Source: Hyalangium gracile
GTDB lineage: Bacteria; Myxococcota; Myxococcia; Myxococcales; Myxococcaceae
DNA length: 64,000 bases
NCBI RefSeq assembly: GCF_020103725.1
Contig: NZ_JAHXBG010000027.1
Location: 1-64,000, forward strand
Direction: 5' to 3'
The notes under the pieces were generated by a model, which saw nothing but the letters and a program-made list of their open reading frames with translations, did not search any database and was not told the origin of the DNA. Below, in pieces: positions 1 through 9,146 of the stretch (the first letter of the stretch is position 1; every line of letters begins with the position of its first letter). Both the position numbers and the translations under genes were made by a program.

Positions 1-274
1 GACTCCACTCATGTCTCCTCCCCCTCCGCTCGCTGGCACGGGCGCGGTTTCAACGCACACTACAGTCACACGCCCGGCCGAAGGCCACGCCCTCCGAGGT
101 CAGCCTATGGAGCTGGCGCCCCACAGCCGAGCGTGCATTCCCTTGGAGTTCCCCCCTCCCGAGCCCCGGCTCCCACCCGGCCGCTCTGCCACTCCCTCAA
201 CGCAAGGGCTCACTGCGCGTGCGTGACGAATATTCCGGCTGGCGACCCGGCCTGTCTTCGTTCACTTTACCTTC
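1..274. other. left-edge non-coding stretch
   Basis: No coding region can be supported here. The short open frames present have no family resemblance and no convincing ribosome-binding site. The stretch presumably holds the promoter region of the acyl-CoA dehydrogenase gene that starts at 275, but I see no clear -35/-10 or -24/-12 pair. Confidence 0.4.
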
Positions 275-2080
275 GTGACCTCCGCCAGCTCGAACCCGCT
301 CCTGTCCGACCGTGACGTCGACTTCCAGCTCTACGAAGTGCTCGACGCCGCGAGCCTCTGCGCCCTGCCCGCCTTCTCCGAGCACTCGAAGGAAACGTTC
401 GAGCTGCTGCTGGGCAACGTCCGCCGCTTCGCCCGCGAGGTGCTCTTCCCCACCTACCGGCTGATGGACTCCGAGCCACCCGCCTTCCGGGACGGACGCG
501 TCCACGCGCACCCGCTCATGCGCCGGCTCTACCCGCGGATGGTGGAGCTGGGCCTGCTCACCGCCACCCGTCCCCCCGAGGTGGGCGGCCAGCGACTGCC
601 CCTCACCGTCGCCTCGGTGGCCTCCGCCTACCTCATGGCGGCCAACCTCAGCGCCTACGGCTACGTGGGGCTCACCATCGGCGCGGCCCACCTGCTGGAG
701 GCATTCGGCACGCCCTGGCTGCGCGAGCACTTCATGACCCGCCTGTACCAGGGCGAGTGGACGGGCACCATGGCCCTCACCGAGCCGCAGGCGGGCAGCA
801 GCCTCGCGGACGTGAAGACACGCGCCACCCCCATGCCGGACGGCTCCTACCGCATCACCGGCTCGAAGATCTTCATCAGCGGCGCGGACCAGGACTTCAC
901 CGAGAACGTGGTGCACCTCACGCTGGCACGCATCGACGGGGCGCTGCCCGGCACCCGCGGCATCTCGCTCTTCGCCGTGCCCACGCGCCGCCCCGAGGGC
1001 AACCGACTGGTGGACAACGACGTCCAGGTGGCCGGCGTCATCCACAAGATTGGCTGGAAGGGCCTGCCCAGCTGCGTGCTCAACTACGGCGAGGCGGGCG
1101 ACTGCCGGGGCTGGCTCGTCGGGCCGGAGAACCGGGGCCTGGCCTGCATGTTCCAGATGATGAACGAGGCGCGCATCATGGTGGGCCTCAACGGCGTGTC
1201 CACCGCCGCCGTGGCCTACCACGAGTCGCTGGACTACGCGCGCAGCCGCCCGCAGGGCCGCCCCGCCAGCGCCAAGGACGTCACCCAGCCACAGACGGCC
1301 ATCATCGAGCACGCGGACGTGCGGCGGATGCTGCTGCGCCAGAAGGCCATCGTGGAGGGCGGTCTGTCGCTGCTGATCGCCGCCTCCCAACAGGCGGACC
1401 TGGCCGCGCACGCCCCCGACGAAGAGGCACGGCGGCGCGCGCAGCTCCTGCTGGATCTGCTCACGCCGGTGGCCAAGACGTTCCCGGCGGAGAAGGGCTA
1501 CGAGGCCAACGCGCTCGCGCTCCAGGTGCACGGCGGCTACGGCTACTCGAGCGAGTACCTGCCCGAGGCGTGGCTGCGCGACCAGAAGCTCAACAGCATC
1601 CACGAGGGCACCACCGGCATCCAGGGGCTGGACCTGCTCGGGCGCAAGGTGATGGCGGCCGGGGGCGAGGCGCTGCGTCTCTTCACCGAGGAGGTGGCCA
1701 CCACCGTGGCCCGCGCGCGCCGCGCCCAGGTGGAGGAGAGCTGGTGCGCCGCCATGGAGCAGGCCCTGGGCCAGGCGACGGAGCTCACCATGTCGCTGGG
1801 CGCCATGGGCATGGCGGGCGAGGTGGAGCAGATGCTGCGCCACAGCGCCGACTTCATGGAGCTGTTCTCCATCATCGCCGTGGCGTGGCGGTGGCTGGCG
1901 CAGGCGGCGGCGGCTCGGGAGGGGCTCGCGCGAGGAGGCGAGGGCCGGGACTTCTACGAGGGCAAGGTGTGCGCGGCCCAGTACTGGTTCGCCGTGGAGG
2001 TGCCGCGCGTGCCTCACCTGGTGCAGCTCTGCCGCTCGTGCGAGGACTCCTATACCCGCATGCAGCCGGGCTGGTTCTGA
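275..2080 (+). CDS. acyl-CoA dehydrogenase
   Basis: FAD-dependent acyl-CoA dehydrogenase of the long (about 600 aa) bacterial class, expected to oxidise acyl-CoA to trans-2-enoyl-CoA in fatty-acid breakdown, in the cytoplasm. The 601-aa product has the signature [16 protein letters not shown] (FAD/substrate-binding loop), a central beta domain, and the C-terminal helical block with [14 protein letters not shown] and [10 protein letters not shown]. The GGYGY and HEGTTGI motifs are diagnostic, and the Glu in HEGTTGI is near the usual catalytic base position. The extra C-terminal ~130 residues match the extended C-terminal domain of this subfamily. The start is GTG; ATG alternatives lie far inside the conserved region. 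A Cys-rich gene follows after 19 bases and is probably co-transcribed. Acyl-chain specificity cannot be read from sequence. Confidence 0.9.
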   Translation: MTSASSNPLLSDRDVDFQLYEVLDAASLCALPAFSEHSKETFELLLGNVRRFAREVLFPTYRLMDSEPPAFRDGRVHAHPLMRRLYPRMVELGLLTATRPPEVGGQRLPLTVASVASAYLMAANLSAYGYVGLTIGAAHLLEAFGTPWLREHFMTRLYQGEWTGTMALTEPQAGSSLADVKTRATPMPDGSYRITGSKIFISGADQDFTENVVHLTLARIDGALPGTRGISLFAVPTRRPEGNRLVDNDVQVAGVIHKIGWKGLPSCVLNYGEAGDCRGWLVGPENRGLACMFQMMNEARIMVGLNGVSTAAVAYHESLDYARSRPQGRPASAKDVTQPQTAIIEHADVRRMLLRQKAIVEGGLSLLIAASQQADLAAHAPDEEARRRAQLLLDLLTPVAKTFPAEKGYEANALALQVHGGYGYSSEYLPEAWLRDQKLNSIHEGTTGIQGLDLLGRKVMAAGGEALRLFTEEVATTVARARRAQVEESWCAAMEQALGQATELTMSLGAMGMAGEVEQMLRHSADFMELFSIIAVAWRWLAQAAAAREGLARGGEGRDFYEGKVCAAQYWFAVEVPRVPHLVQLCRSCEDSYTRMQPGWF

Positions 2081-2099
2081 GCGTATATAAGGAGCGAAC

Positions 2100-2909
2100 G
2101 TGCCCGTCTCCTTCCACCTGTGCCAGCCCGGACGAGGTGCCTCCTGCGGTGCCTGCTGTGGGCTCTACAACTTCCGAGACCACTCCCGCGCGGCGCTCAC
2201 CGAGCGGCTGGCCGAGCAGACGGCACGGATGAGCGGCGTGCCCCACACGCGGGAGGCCTGGCGCGCCGCCGCGCGAGCTCTCGTGGAGTCCCGCCAGCAG
2301 GCGCCCCTCTTCCCCTCCGTGCGCGTGTGCCCCCTGCTGGGCTTCATCGACGAGGAGCAGCGCAGGGTGGGCTGCATGGGACACCCCAAGGTGACGGGCG
2401 GAGTGGACCTGCGCGACTGCGGCGTCTACCGCGCCTCCATCTGCGAGACGTTCACCTGCCCCTCCTTCGGCTGGCTCGAGGATGCCCAGGCCCGGCTCGT
2501 CGAGGCGGCGTGCCAGGACTGGTACCTCTATGGGCTCGTCATCACCGACGTGGAGTTCGTCCGCGGCTGCCTGCGCCTCATCGAGCGCGAGCTGGCCGGC
2601 CCCGCCCGCCCGGAGCGGATGATGGCCCGGCCCGCCGCGCTGGAGGCCGTGCGGCGCCTCTTCGCGCTGAAGGAGACGGCGGCCGAGCGCACCCCCCACG
2701 CCCCCATCTTCGGCCGCTTCACGCCGGACACGGAGGGCGAGCCCATCTCGCGCACGCTCAACTATGCGCGCCTGGGCGTGCGGGCCGCACCCGAGGACGA
2801 TGTCGTGCTGTGCCTCGGGTACGATCCGGCTGACGCCGCCACGCTCACCGCCGCACGCGAGCGGGTCCGCATGCACGTCCGGGCCGTGGTCCGCGCACTC
2901 ATCGACTGA
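2100..2909 (+). CDS. Cys-rich YkgJ-like protein of unknown function
   Basis: A 269-aa soluble protein with an N-terminal CGACCGLYN cluster and further cysteines around residues 80-125 (VCPLL, GCMGHP, RDCGVYR, ICETFTCPSFGW). The pattern resembles the zinc/iron-chelating YkgJ/UPF0153 group and suggests bound metal, though I cannot assign the family firmly. The second half is helical with no motif I recognise. Translation starts at GTG, preceded by a good ribosome-binding site (AAGGAGCGAAC). It follows the acyl-CoA dehydrogenase by 19 bases on the same strand, so the two are likely an operon. A role in fatty-acid metabolism is only suggested by position. Confidence 0.7.
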   Translation: MPVSFHLCQPGRGASCGACCGLYNFRDHSRAALTERLAEQTARMSGVPHTREAWRAAARALVESRQQAPLFPSVRVCPLLGFIDEEQRRVGCMGHPKVTGGVDLRDCGVYRASICETFTCPSFGWLEDAQARLVEAACQDWYLYGLVITDVEFVRGCLRLIERELAGPARPERMMARPAALEAVRRLFALKETAAERTPHAPIFGRFTPDTEGEPISRTLNYARLGVRAAPEDDVVLCLGYDPADAATLTAARERVRMHVRAVVRALID

Positions 2910-2925
2910 GCACTGTCCACGGATC

Positions 2926-2996
2926 CACGGCGAGAGGGAAACTCCTTCCCCACAGGGAGGGCAAACTCCTCCACCGCGGGAGGTCCTCTCGCCGTG
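2926..2996. repeat. 12-bp perfect inverted repeat with nested hairpins
   Basis: CACGGCGAGAGG at 2926-2937 is repeated in exact inverse as CCTCTCGCCGTG at 2985-2996. The 47-base interior holds two smaller stem-loops (around 2943-2960 and 2966-2983). It begins 16 bases after the stop codon at 2909. It could fold as a 3' stabilising or terminating RNA structure, but no T-run follows; a small palindromic repeat element is the other possibility. Confidence 0.5.
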
Positions 2997-3153
2997 TCCC
3001 CCTGCTCGTGGCGAGCCTCCCACCTGACGTCAGGGCCTGGCACTGTCCGCTGGTGGAAGGACCGCGCTGGCTCCTCCCCCACCCCCGCCGGGCGCGCTGC
3101 TTGCAGATGGGAGCAGGCAGGAACCAGTTTTCCCACATCGGGGGAGGCGAGGA

Positions 3154-3864
3154 ATGGGGCGTCGTTGGGCGTGGATGGGAATGGTGGGAGTGTGCGCGCT
3201 GCTGACAGGGTGCCAGCGGCGCGAGAGCCACGAGCAGACAGCGCCCACCTCGGCGCGGGCACCGGCACCCTCACGGCCGAGCGGAAGCACCGCGCCCGAG
3301 CGGACGAGCATGGCGCCACCGGCCGTGACGGCCCAGACGCAGCCGCCCCTGGCGCAGCCCTCGGGAGCAGCCCCGGCCCAGGCAACGCCTGCCGCGCAGG
3401 GCCAGCGCCAGGGCCTGGCAGCCTCGAGCGCCGCGCCCCAGCCGGCGCCCGCCGCGCCCCGTGGCACCCCCACGGCACCCGGGGCCGCAGCCGCGCAGGA
3501 AGCGCCCGAGGGCCGGGTGATGATCGGCCTGGAGGCCGTCCAGGCCAGTGAGGACGAGGCCTGGTTCGAGGGCGCGGCCAAGGCGGCGCGCGCGGCCCGG
3601 CAGAGCGACTCGGTGCCGCTGGACCGCGTGGTCATCGCCACGGGCACCGTGGATGGCCGCGTCACCCGCGTGGAGCGCGGCACCGTCCACGTGCGCGACG
3701 GCGAGGGCAACGTGTACCAGCTGCGCATCGACAAGCAGAGCCGCGGGGTGAAGCAGGGCCAGAGCGTGCCCCTGCGGCAGCTCGAGGAAGGCACGCCCGT
3801 GCGCGCCTCGTTCGATCTCGTCGGCGGCAGCAGCTTCGCGCGCGACATCGAGGTCCGCCGCTGA
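3154..3864 (+). CDS. Ala/Pro-rich lipoprotein
   Basis: A 236-aa predicted lipoprotein. The N-terminus has a short positive region, a hydrophobic stretch and a lipobox ending LLTGC, so Cys20 would be lipidated. Residues ~25-115 are a low-complexity Ala/Pro/Gln linker, as commonly tethers a domain away from the membrane. Residues ~115-236 form a compact domain rich in beta-type stretches (VVIATGTVDGRVTRVERGTV, then VYQLRIDKQSRG), which reads like an OB or PRC-like small beta domain. I recognise no family. An AG-rich ribosome-binding site precedes the ATG. It converges on the M4 protease gene, with a strong hairpin between them. Confidence 0.75.
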   Translation: MGRRWAWMGMVGVCALLTGCQRRESHEQTAPTSARAPAPSRPSGSTAPERTSMAPPAVTAQTQPPLAQPSGAAPAQATPAAQGQRQGLAASSAAPQPAPAAPRGTPTAPGAAAAQEAPEGRVMIGLEAVQASEDEAWFEGAAKAARAARQSDSVPLDRVVIATGTVDGRVTRVERGTVHVRDGEGNVYQLRIDKQSRGVKQGQSVPLRQLEEGTPVRASFDLVGGSSFARDIEVRR

Positions 3865-3896
3865 GCCACCTCGGCCCGCTCGGGCCCCGCAAAGAC

Positions 3897-3926
3897 GACG
3901 CCCGGGAGCACAGGCCCCCGGGCGTC
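3897..3926. terminator. bidirectional terminator hairpin
   Basis: GACGCCCGGG (3897-3906) pairs perfectly with CCCGGGCGTC (3917-3926) around a 10-base loop. It lies between the convergent lipoprotein and M4 protease genes, where a two-way terminator is expected. The flank on the + side is pyrimidine-rich and that on the - side contains TTT; neither is a strong U-tract. Confidence 0.65.
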
Positions 3927-3957
3927 TCACTTCTCACTCGGCGCTACGACGGAAGGA

Positions 3958-6195
3958 CTAGTAGGTGCCCTTCATCGTCGTGTTGCTGTAGGCCTGGTAG
4001 CCGTAGGAGCAGGCGTACCAGGTGCCAGCCGCCGGGCTGTTGATGGTGCACGTCTCGGTGTTGCCCGCGGTGTACGGACGGCAGGCGTAGGTGCTGGTGG
4101 TCGGCGCCGAGCCCTGGCGGACGTACAGGTCCGCGTCGCCCGTGCCACCGGCCTGGTTGAAGACCACCTTGGTCTTGCCAGACGGAACCGTCAGCGTCCA
4201 GCACGTCCAGGTGGACTTGGCGCCAGAGTACGCGGCCGAAGCCACGCCGTTGGTCAGCGTGTCGCCCGTCGGAGGCGTGGTGCCGGAGTAGGTGCCCTTG
4301 ATCGACAGGCCCGAGAAGGTGGAGTACGCGTTGATCATCACGTACCAGTCGCCCGCGGCCGGGTTGTTGTGCGTGCACGTCTCCGTGTTGCCGGAGGCGT
4401 ACGGACGGCAGTCATAGGTGCTGGCGTCCGGAGCCGCGCCGAACTTGGTGTACAGGTCGGCGTCGCCCGTGCCACCGCTCATCTCGAACTTCAGGCTGGT
4501 CTGGCCGGCCGGAACGGTCAGCTTGTAGTACTTGTTGGCGCCCGTGCTGGCGGACTGGCCCGTCAGCGCCACGCCGTTGCTCAGCGGGGTGGCAGTGGGC
4601 GGCGGCACGACGATGCCCACGCCCACGGCCTCCCAGGCCTGCGTCGTGGAGGCCTTCTCGGCCGCGCCGTAGAACTGCTCGGCCTTCTGCTCGGTGCACG
4701 TCTTGGCGCCCGCGAAGTTGGTGCTCGCCACCATGCAGTTGGCGTTGGCCTCGTAGAAGATCTTCCCCGCCTTCTGGATGCCGATGCCCGCCACGTTGAC
4801 GGTCGTCTTGTTGCGCGGGTGGGTGCCACCGGTGGACAGCAGCTTGAACGCCAGGTTGGCGATGCCCGAGTTCCAGTGCACGCCGCCGTTGTCCGAGGAG
4901 CCCGTGTAGCGCTCGGGGTAGTAGTCCGTCGACGAGCCGTCCTGGGTGGGGTTGCCCATGTAGCGCAGGGCGTCACCCGCCGTGGCCGGCGTCCACACGT
5001 CATCACCGATCATCCACACGGCCGCGTCCACCACCCAGCCCTTCGTCCAGGCCTCGCAGTAGGCGGAGAAGATGTCGCTCATGCCCTCGTTGAGCGCGCC
5101 CGACTCGTACGAGTAGGTGAGGTTGGACTCGGAGCTGGTCACCGCGTGCGTCAGCTCGTGCACCGTCACGTCCAGCGACTTGCCCAGCGGGGCCGACTGC
5201 ACGCCGTCACCGTCGCCGTACACCATCTGGGTGCCGTTCCAGAAGGCGTTCACGTAGTTGCTGCTGTAGTGCACCGTGCTCTTCAGCTGCGCGCCCGTGC
5301 CGGTGTACGAGTCGCGGCCGAAGTTCTGGAAGTAGCACTGATAGGTGGTGCCCAGGTGGTTGTAGTTGTCGTCCACGTGGGAGTCGCCGGTGGCCGCGCC
5401 GCCCTCGGAGCGCTTGAGGGTGCCTGGCAGGCTGGTGCCGTTGTTGGCGGTGTGCACCGCGCGGTTCATCGCCGAGTGGATGGTCGGAGCGCGCAGGGCC
5501 ACCTGGCCGTTGGTCGCGTTCACGTACACCATGTCCCTCACCGGCAGACCGTCGCGCTCACCCGTGACGATCGTCTCGTACGCCAGGACGAGCTTGCCGT
5601 GGTCGCCATGCACATAGACCAGGCGGCCGGTGCTCTCCGAGCGGAAGAGCATGCCCGCACCGCGCGCGGCGAAGGCGGCGGCCTCGGGGGCGATGGTCGG
5701 CTTGGTGGGCACCTGGACGCCCGGGGCCACGTCATACGCCGAGCTGTTGGCGGCGTAGACCGTGCCCTTGGGGTTGACCATGAGCAGCAGCTCCGCGCCC
5801 ACCACCTGCAGACCGTTCTTGGTCTGGCTGTAGCGCAGGTACGTGTGGCCCTGGCTGTCCGTGGTGGTGCTCTTGAGAACCAGGTCCTGGGCCTGCATGC
5901 GGAACGCCGCAGCCACGGCGGGCAGCGCCGCCTGCGCGTCTACCCCGACCAGCCCCTGGCTCACCTGGCCCAGGTTGCCCTTGATGAAGGCCGGCGTGAC
6001 CTTGTCAGCCTGGGTCGCCAGCACGCGCGTGTTGCCCAGCACGCTCAGGGCCTGCTGAATGTCCGTGCCGTCCTTCGCCTCGGCATTGGTCATCAGCTCA
6101 TCGGCGTCCACCTGCTGCTGCTCGGCGGTGCCGCACGCAGCGTAGGTCAGGCCCAACCACGCCGCACAGAAAGCCTTCAGGATTTTGTTGCTCAA
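3958..6195 (-). CDS. secreted M4 (thermolysin-family) metalloprotease with two PPC domains
   Basis: A 745-aa zinc endopeptidase precursor. It begins with a lipoprotein-type signal (LGLTYAAC, Cys21). An FTP/PepSY propeptide spans about residues 45-220 and inhibits and folds the enzyme in this family. The catalytic domain is about 240-530, with zinc motif HELTH at 346-350, the third zinc ligand in ALNEGMSD (Glu370) and the transition-state His in GGVHWNSG (His440). Two bacterial pre-peptidase C-terminal (PPC) domains follow (about 538-620 and 645-745), each with the GGTGDADLY signature. The start is TTG, chosen because it sits 7 bases after a strong GGAGG. Expected to act at or beyond the cell surface in protein degradation, consistent with a predatory or proteolytic lifestyle. 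It is a stand-alone gene. Confidence 0.93.
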   Translation of the reverse strand: MSNKILKAFCAAWLGLTYAACGTAEQQQVDADELMTNAEAKDGTDIQQALSVLGNTRVLATQADKVTPAFIKGNLGQVSQGLVGVDAQAALPAVAAAFRMQAQDLVLKSTTTDSQGHTYLRYSQTKNGLQVVGAELLLMVNPKGTVYAANSSAYDVAPGVQVPTKPTIAPEAAAFAARGAGMLFRSESTGRLVYVHGDHGKLVLAYETIVTGERDGLPVRDMVYVNATNGQVALRAPTIHSAMNRAVHTANNGTSLPGTLKRSEGGAATGDSHVDDNYNHLGTTYQCYFQNFGRDSYTGTGAQLKSTVHYSSNYVNAFWNGTQMVYGDGDGVQSAPLGKSLDVTVHELTHAVTSSESNLTYSYESGALNEGMSDIFSAYCEAWTKGWVVDAAVWMIGDDVWTPATAGDALRYMGNPTQDGSSTDYYPERYTGSSDNGGVHWNSGIANLAFKLLSTGGTHPRNKTTVNVAGIGIQKAGKIFYEANANCMVASTNFAGAKTCTEQKAEQFYGAAEKASTTQAWEAVGVGIVVPPPTATPLSNGVALTGQSASTGANKYYKLTVPAGQTSLKFEMSGGTGDADLYTKFGAAPDASTYDCRPYASGNTETCTHNNPAAGDWYVMINAYSTFSGLSIKGTYSGTTPPTGDTLTNGVASAAYSGAKSTWTCWTLTVPSGKTKVVFNQAGGTGDADLYVRQGSAPTTSTYACRPYTAGNTETCTINSPAAGTWYACSYGYQAYSNTTMKGTY

Positions 6196-6297
6196 CGCGC
6201 TACCTCCTCGGGGGAAATGCGAGGCTTTCGTGACATGCGGGTCAGCATGAGAGCAACTACTTTTTTGAGGAAGTAGCTTCTAACAATTTGAACATAA

Positions 6298-6326
6298 ATT
6301 ATAAAAAATGCGTTTTAAACAGGTAT
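6298..6326 (-). promoter_or_regulatory. candidate promoter of the M4 protease gene
   Basis: On the minus strand a perfect TATAAT (6303 down to 6298) lies in an AT-rich island that is unusual for this window, with a weak -35 (ATACCT) 17 bases upstream. The predicted leader is about 95 bases and contains a short CTACTT/AAGTAG hairpin. Confidence 0.4.
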
Positions 6327-6473
6327 CACGGCGTATACGGGTTTCTGTTTTTTGAATTCTCCAACGCCGGCGAGCCGTTATGCGAGTGTGGCTCTCCCAG
6401 GGGCCGCTGCGACCCACCCCGCACCCGGTGTAAAACCGAGTGAATTCGGACTCACCCGAACGGACAGCAGGAC

Positions 6474-7667
6474 ATGAAGTTTCCATCTCCACTGCAGCGT
6501 CTGTGTTTGGGCCTGGGGGCGCTGGTGGTGATTTCGAGCTGCAGCGCGCGTCCGATACGAGACACCGCGCCCGTGGCGCCGCCTCCTCCGAGGCTCACGG
6601 TGGCCCAGGTGGCGCGGCTGCTGCCGCCGAGCGTGAAGGAGCCCGAGGGCTGGAGCCGGGACGTGCTGTCGGCGCTGGAGCAGCTCCGGGTGTACCCCTC
6701 TGCGGAGCCCGTCTGCCAGGTGCTGGCCGTCATCGAGCAGGAGTCCGGCTTCCAGGCCAACCCGGTGGTGAAGGGGCTGCCGCGCATCGTCCGCCAGCGG
6801 CTGGAGGCCTACGCGGGAAGGCTGGGCGTGGTGGGGCGCAAGGCCCTGCAGGCGCTGCTCGAGCACCGGGCCCCGGGCCAATCCCTCTCATTCGAGAAGC
6901 GGCTCCAGCAGGTGCGGACGGAGAGAGACCTGGATCGGCTCTTCCGCGAGTTGCTGACGGCGTACGAGGAGCAATACCCGGCGGTGTACACGGCGGCGGA
7001 CCTGGCCAGCGAGCTGTTCACCTCGCGTGGGCTGGCGGACCTGAACCCCATCACCACCGCTGGCTCCATGCAGGTGAGCGTGCGCTACGCGGTGGAGCAG
7101 TCCGACGAGGATCGCCCGGAGGCGGAGGTGCGGGAGGAGATGTACACGCGGGCAGGGGGCGTGCGCTTCGGCACGTCGCGGCTGCTGGGGTACGAGGCCG
7201 GCTACGAGCTGCCGCTCTACCGCTTCGCGGACTACAACGCGGGCTTCTACGCCTCGCGCAACGCGGCGCTGCAGGCGCAGGTGAACGAGCTGATGGGGCT
7301 GAAGCTGACGGCGGATGGGGACTTGCTCCTCTATGGCGCCGAGGGCGAGCCCCGGGACGAGGACAGCCGCACCCTCACCGCGCTGCTGGCGTTCCGCGCC
7401 CGCTACGCGCCGAAGCTGAGCGAGCGCCAGCTGCGCAAGGACGTCCTCGAGGAGAAGAAGGCGGACTTCGAGGAGACGGAGACGTGGCGCGCCGTGAAGC
7501 GGACGTATGAGCGGGTGAAGGGCAAGCGCCCCGCGTACGCGCAGCTGCCGGAGGTGGTCATCCGCAGCCCGAAGCTGTCCGGGGAGAAGAGCACCGGGTG
7601 GTTCGCGCGCTCGGTGGATCAGCGCTTCCAGCGGTGCATGACCCGCTACCGCGCGCAGGCGAAGTAG
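6474..7667 (+). CDS. DUF1615 (YaiW-like) lipoprotein
   Basis: A 397-aa predicted lipoprotein (lipobox VVISSC, Cys23) of the DUF1615 family, whose E. coli member YaiW is an outer-membrane surface lipoprotein. The region VLAVIEQESGFQANP resembles the catalytic-Glu segment of lysozyme-like transglycosylases, and ITTAGSMQVSVRYA and YRFADYNAGFYASRNAA also match that fold. The protein may therefore act on peptidoglycan or be a descendant of such enzymes; this is inference. The family assignment rests on the overall pattern and length. The ATG is preceded by AGGA. It is divergent from the M4 protease. Confidence 0.75.
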   Translation: MKFPSPLQRLCLGLGALVVISSCSARPIRDTAPVAPPPPRLTVAQVARLLPPSVKEPEGWSRDVLSALEQLRVYPSAEPVCQVLAVIEQESGFQANPVVKGLPRIVRQRLEAYAGRLGVVGRKALQALLEHRAPGQSLSFEKRLQQVRTERDLDRLFRELLTAYEEQYPAVYTAADLASELFTSRGLADLNPITTAGSMQVSVRYAVEQSDEDRPEAEVREEMYTRAGGVRFGTSRLLGYEAGYELPLYRFADYNAGFYASRNAALQAQVNELMGLKLTADGDLLLYGAEGEPRDEDSRTLTALLAFRARYAPKLSERQLRKDVLEEKKADFEETETWRAVKRTYERVKGKRPAYAQLPEVVIRSPKLSGEKSTGWFARSVDQRFQRCMTRYRAQAK

Positions 7668-7691
7668 CGGGCCAAGGCGGGGGCGCGAGCC

Positions 7692-9146
7692 TCAGCGCCT
7701 GGGCGCGGCCACGGGTGCGAAGCTCTTGTCGGACAGCTTCATCTCCGTCACGGGGCCATAGCGGCGCGCGACGTCCCGGATGGCGGAGGCCTTGCCGACG
7801 AGGACGAGGGTCAGGTCCTCCGGGGCCGGAACCACGCGCTGGATGACCTGGCGGAGCTGCTCCCGGGTAGCGCTCTCCACCTCGGCGGCGAAGCCATCCA
7901 CGTCCTTGGAGTCGAGTCCATGGAAGGCCAGCTCCGCCAGCTTCGAGGCCAGCTGGCTGCTCGTCTCGAGCTGGGGCGGAAACTGGCCGAGAACGTAGGC
8001 CTTGGCGGACGAGAGCATCGCATCATCCAGGCCCTCGCGCCGGAAGCGGGTGAGCACCTCCAGCGACAGGTCGATGGCCTTCCCGGTGGACTCCGTCTTC
8101 GTATACGAGGCGATGGCCACCGCGCCCGGCTGTGTCTCGCGCATCACCACCGAGCTGGCGCCGTAGCTCAGGCCGGACTTGACGCGCAGCTCCGTGTTGA
8201 GGAGCGAGGTGAAGCGCCCGCCGAGGACGGAGTTGGCCAGGGACACCTCGACGCGATCCGGGTCTCCCCGAGCGATGCCGGTGTTGCCGAGCCAGAAGTA
8301 CGTCTGGGTGGCATCCGGCTTGTCCACGAGCAGCACGCGCCGGCCCTTGGCCACGGTGGTGGGCGGAGCCACGGGAGCCGGGGCTCCGGCGCGAGCCCAG
8401 CCTCCGAGCGCCGCCTCGAGCCGGCGGGCGAGCTGCTGGGTGTCGAAGTCTCCCACCACCGAGAAGATGAGGCGGTCTCCCCCGAGCTGGGCCTTGGCGT
8501 ACGCCAGCACATCCTCGCGGGTGAGGGTGGGAAGCGACGCCTCGCTGCCCGTCACCGGCCGGCCGTAGGGGTGCCCGGCGAAGTGGAAGGCGAAGAAGTA
8601 GAGGCTCATGAGGGAGCGCGGGTCTCCGTCCTTGGCGGAGACGAGCTCGGAGGCCAGTCGCTCCCGGAGCTTCTCGAGCTCGCCCGCCTCGAAGCGGGGC
8701 CGCATCAGCAGGTCCGAGAGCAGCTCCACCATGAGCGCCTGGTCGCGCGACATGAACTGGCCCTCCACCCGCAGGGCCTCGCGATCCGGAGACACGTCGA
8801 GCTGGGCGCCCACGCCGTCCACGGCCTCGGCGAACTGCCGGGCGTCCCGCTTGCCGGCCCCCTTGAGCAGCAGCTGCCCGGTGAGCGAGGCGAGCCCCTC
8901 CTTGCCCTGGGGCTCGCCCAGGGCGCCACCGCGCAGCCACGCGCTGAAGGAGATGAGGGGCACCTCGTGCTTCTCGGCCAGGATGAGCCGAGTTCCATTC
9001 TTCAGCTCGATGACCGTGGTCCTCGGAAGCTGGATGCCCTGCGTGGGCCCGGCCTTCTTCGGCTCCGCGGCCCCGGCGCCCTGAGCGCCCGCCACGGTGG
9101 CCACCAGCAGCGCCGCCAGCACCGTCCTGCCCATGCCGCCGCTCAT
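7692..9146 (-). CDS. M16-family peptidase, non-catalytic subunit
   Basis: A 484-aa exported protein (Sec-type signal [22 protein letters not shown]) with the two-domain M16 pitrilysin/processing-peptidase fold. The position of the zinc motif reads [13 protein letters not shown], so the HxxEH motif is absent and the protein should be catalytically inactive. The C-terminal half carries the typical F-G-E-substitute R/Y region (LSYGASS). In bacteria such subunits pair with an active partner, as in the alpha/beta mitochondrial processing peptidase. Its ATG overlaps the stop of the active subunit gene by 4 bases (ATGA) and has a strong AAGGAGG site, so the two are co-translated. Probably periplasmic. 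Confidence 0.9.
   Translation of the reverse strand: MSGGMGRTVLAALLVATVAGAQGAGAAEPKKAGPTQGIQLPRTTVIELKNGTRLILAEKHEVPLISFSAWLRGGALGEPQGKEGLASLTGQLLLKGAGKRDARQFAEAVDGVGAQLDVSPDREALRVEGQFMSRDQALMVELLSDLLMRPRFEAGELEKLRERLASELVSAKDGDPRSLMSLYFFAFHFAGHPYGRPVTGSEASLPTLTREDVLAYAKAQLGGDRLIFSVVGDFDTQQLARRLEAALGGWARAGAPAPVAPPTTVAKGRRVLLVDKPDATQTYFWLGNTGIARGDPDRVEVSLANSVLGGRFTSLLNTELRVKSGLSYGASSVVMRETQPGAVAIASYTKTESTGKAIDLSLEVLTRFRREGLDDAMLSSAKAYVLGQFPPQLETSSQLASKLAELAFHGLDSKDVDGFAAEVESATREQLRQVIQRVVPAPEDLTLVLVGKASAIRDVARRYGPVTEMKLSDKSFAPVAAPRR

Noticed and set aside
197-2017. 600-codon open frame antisense to the acyl-CoA dehydrogenase gene
   Set aside because: It follows from the high GC3 of the sense gene. 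The translation is a low-complexity Arg/Ala/His-rich shadow with no family likeness.
3033-3070. TGGCAC sequence upstream of the 3154 lipoprotein as a sigma-54 promoter
   Set aside because: No GC dinucleotide at the required 10-base spacing.
4369-6276. 635-codon open frame on + strand over the M4 protease
   Set aside because: Antisense shadow of a gene with full catalytic motifs; same compositional artefact.
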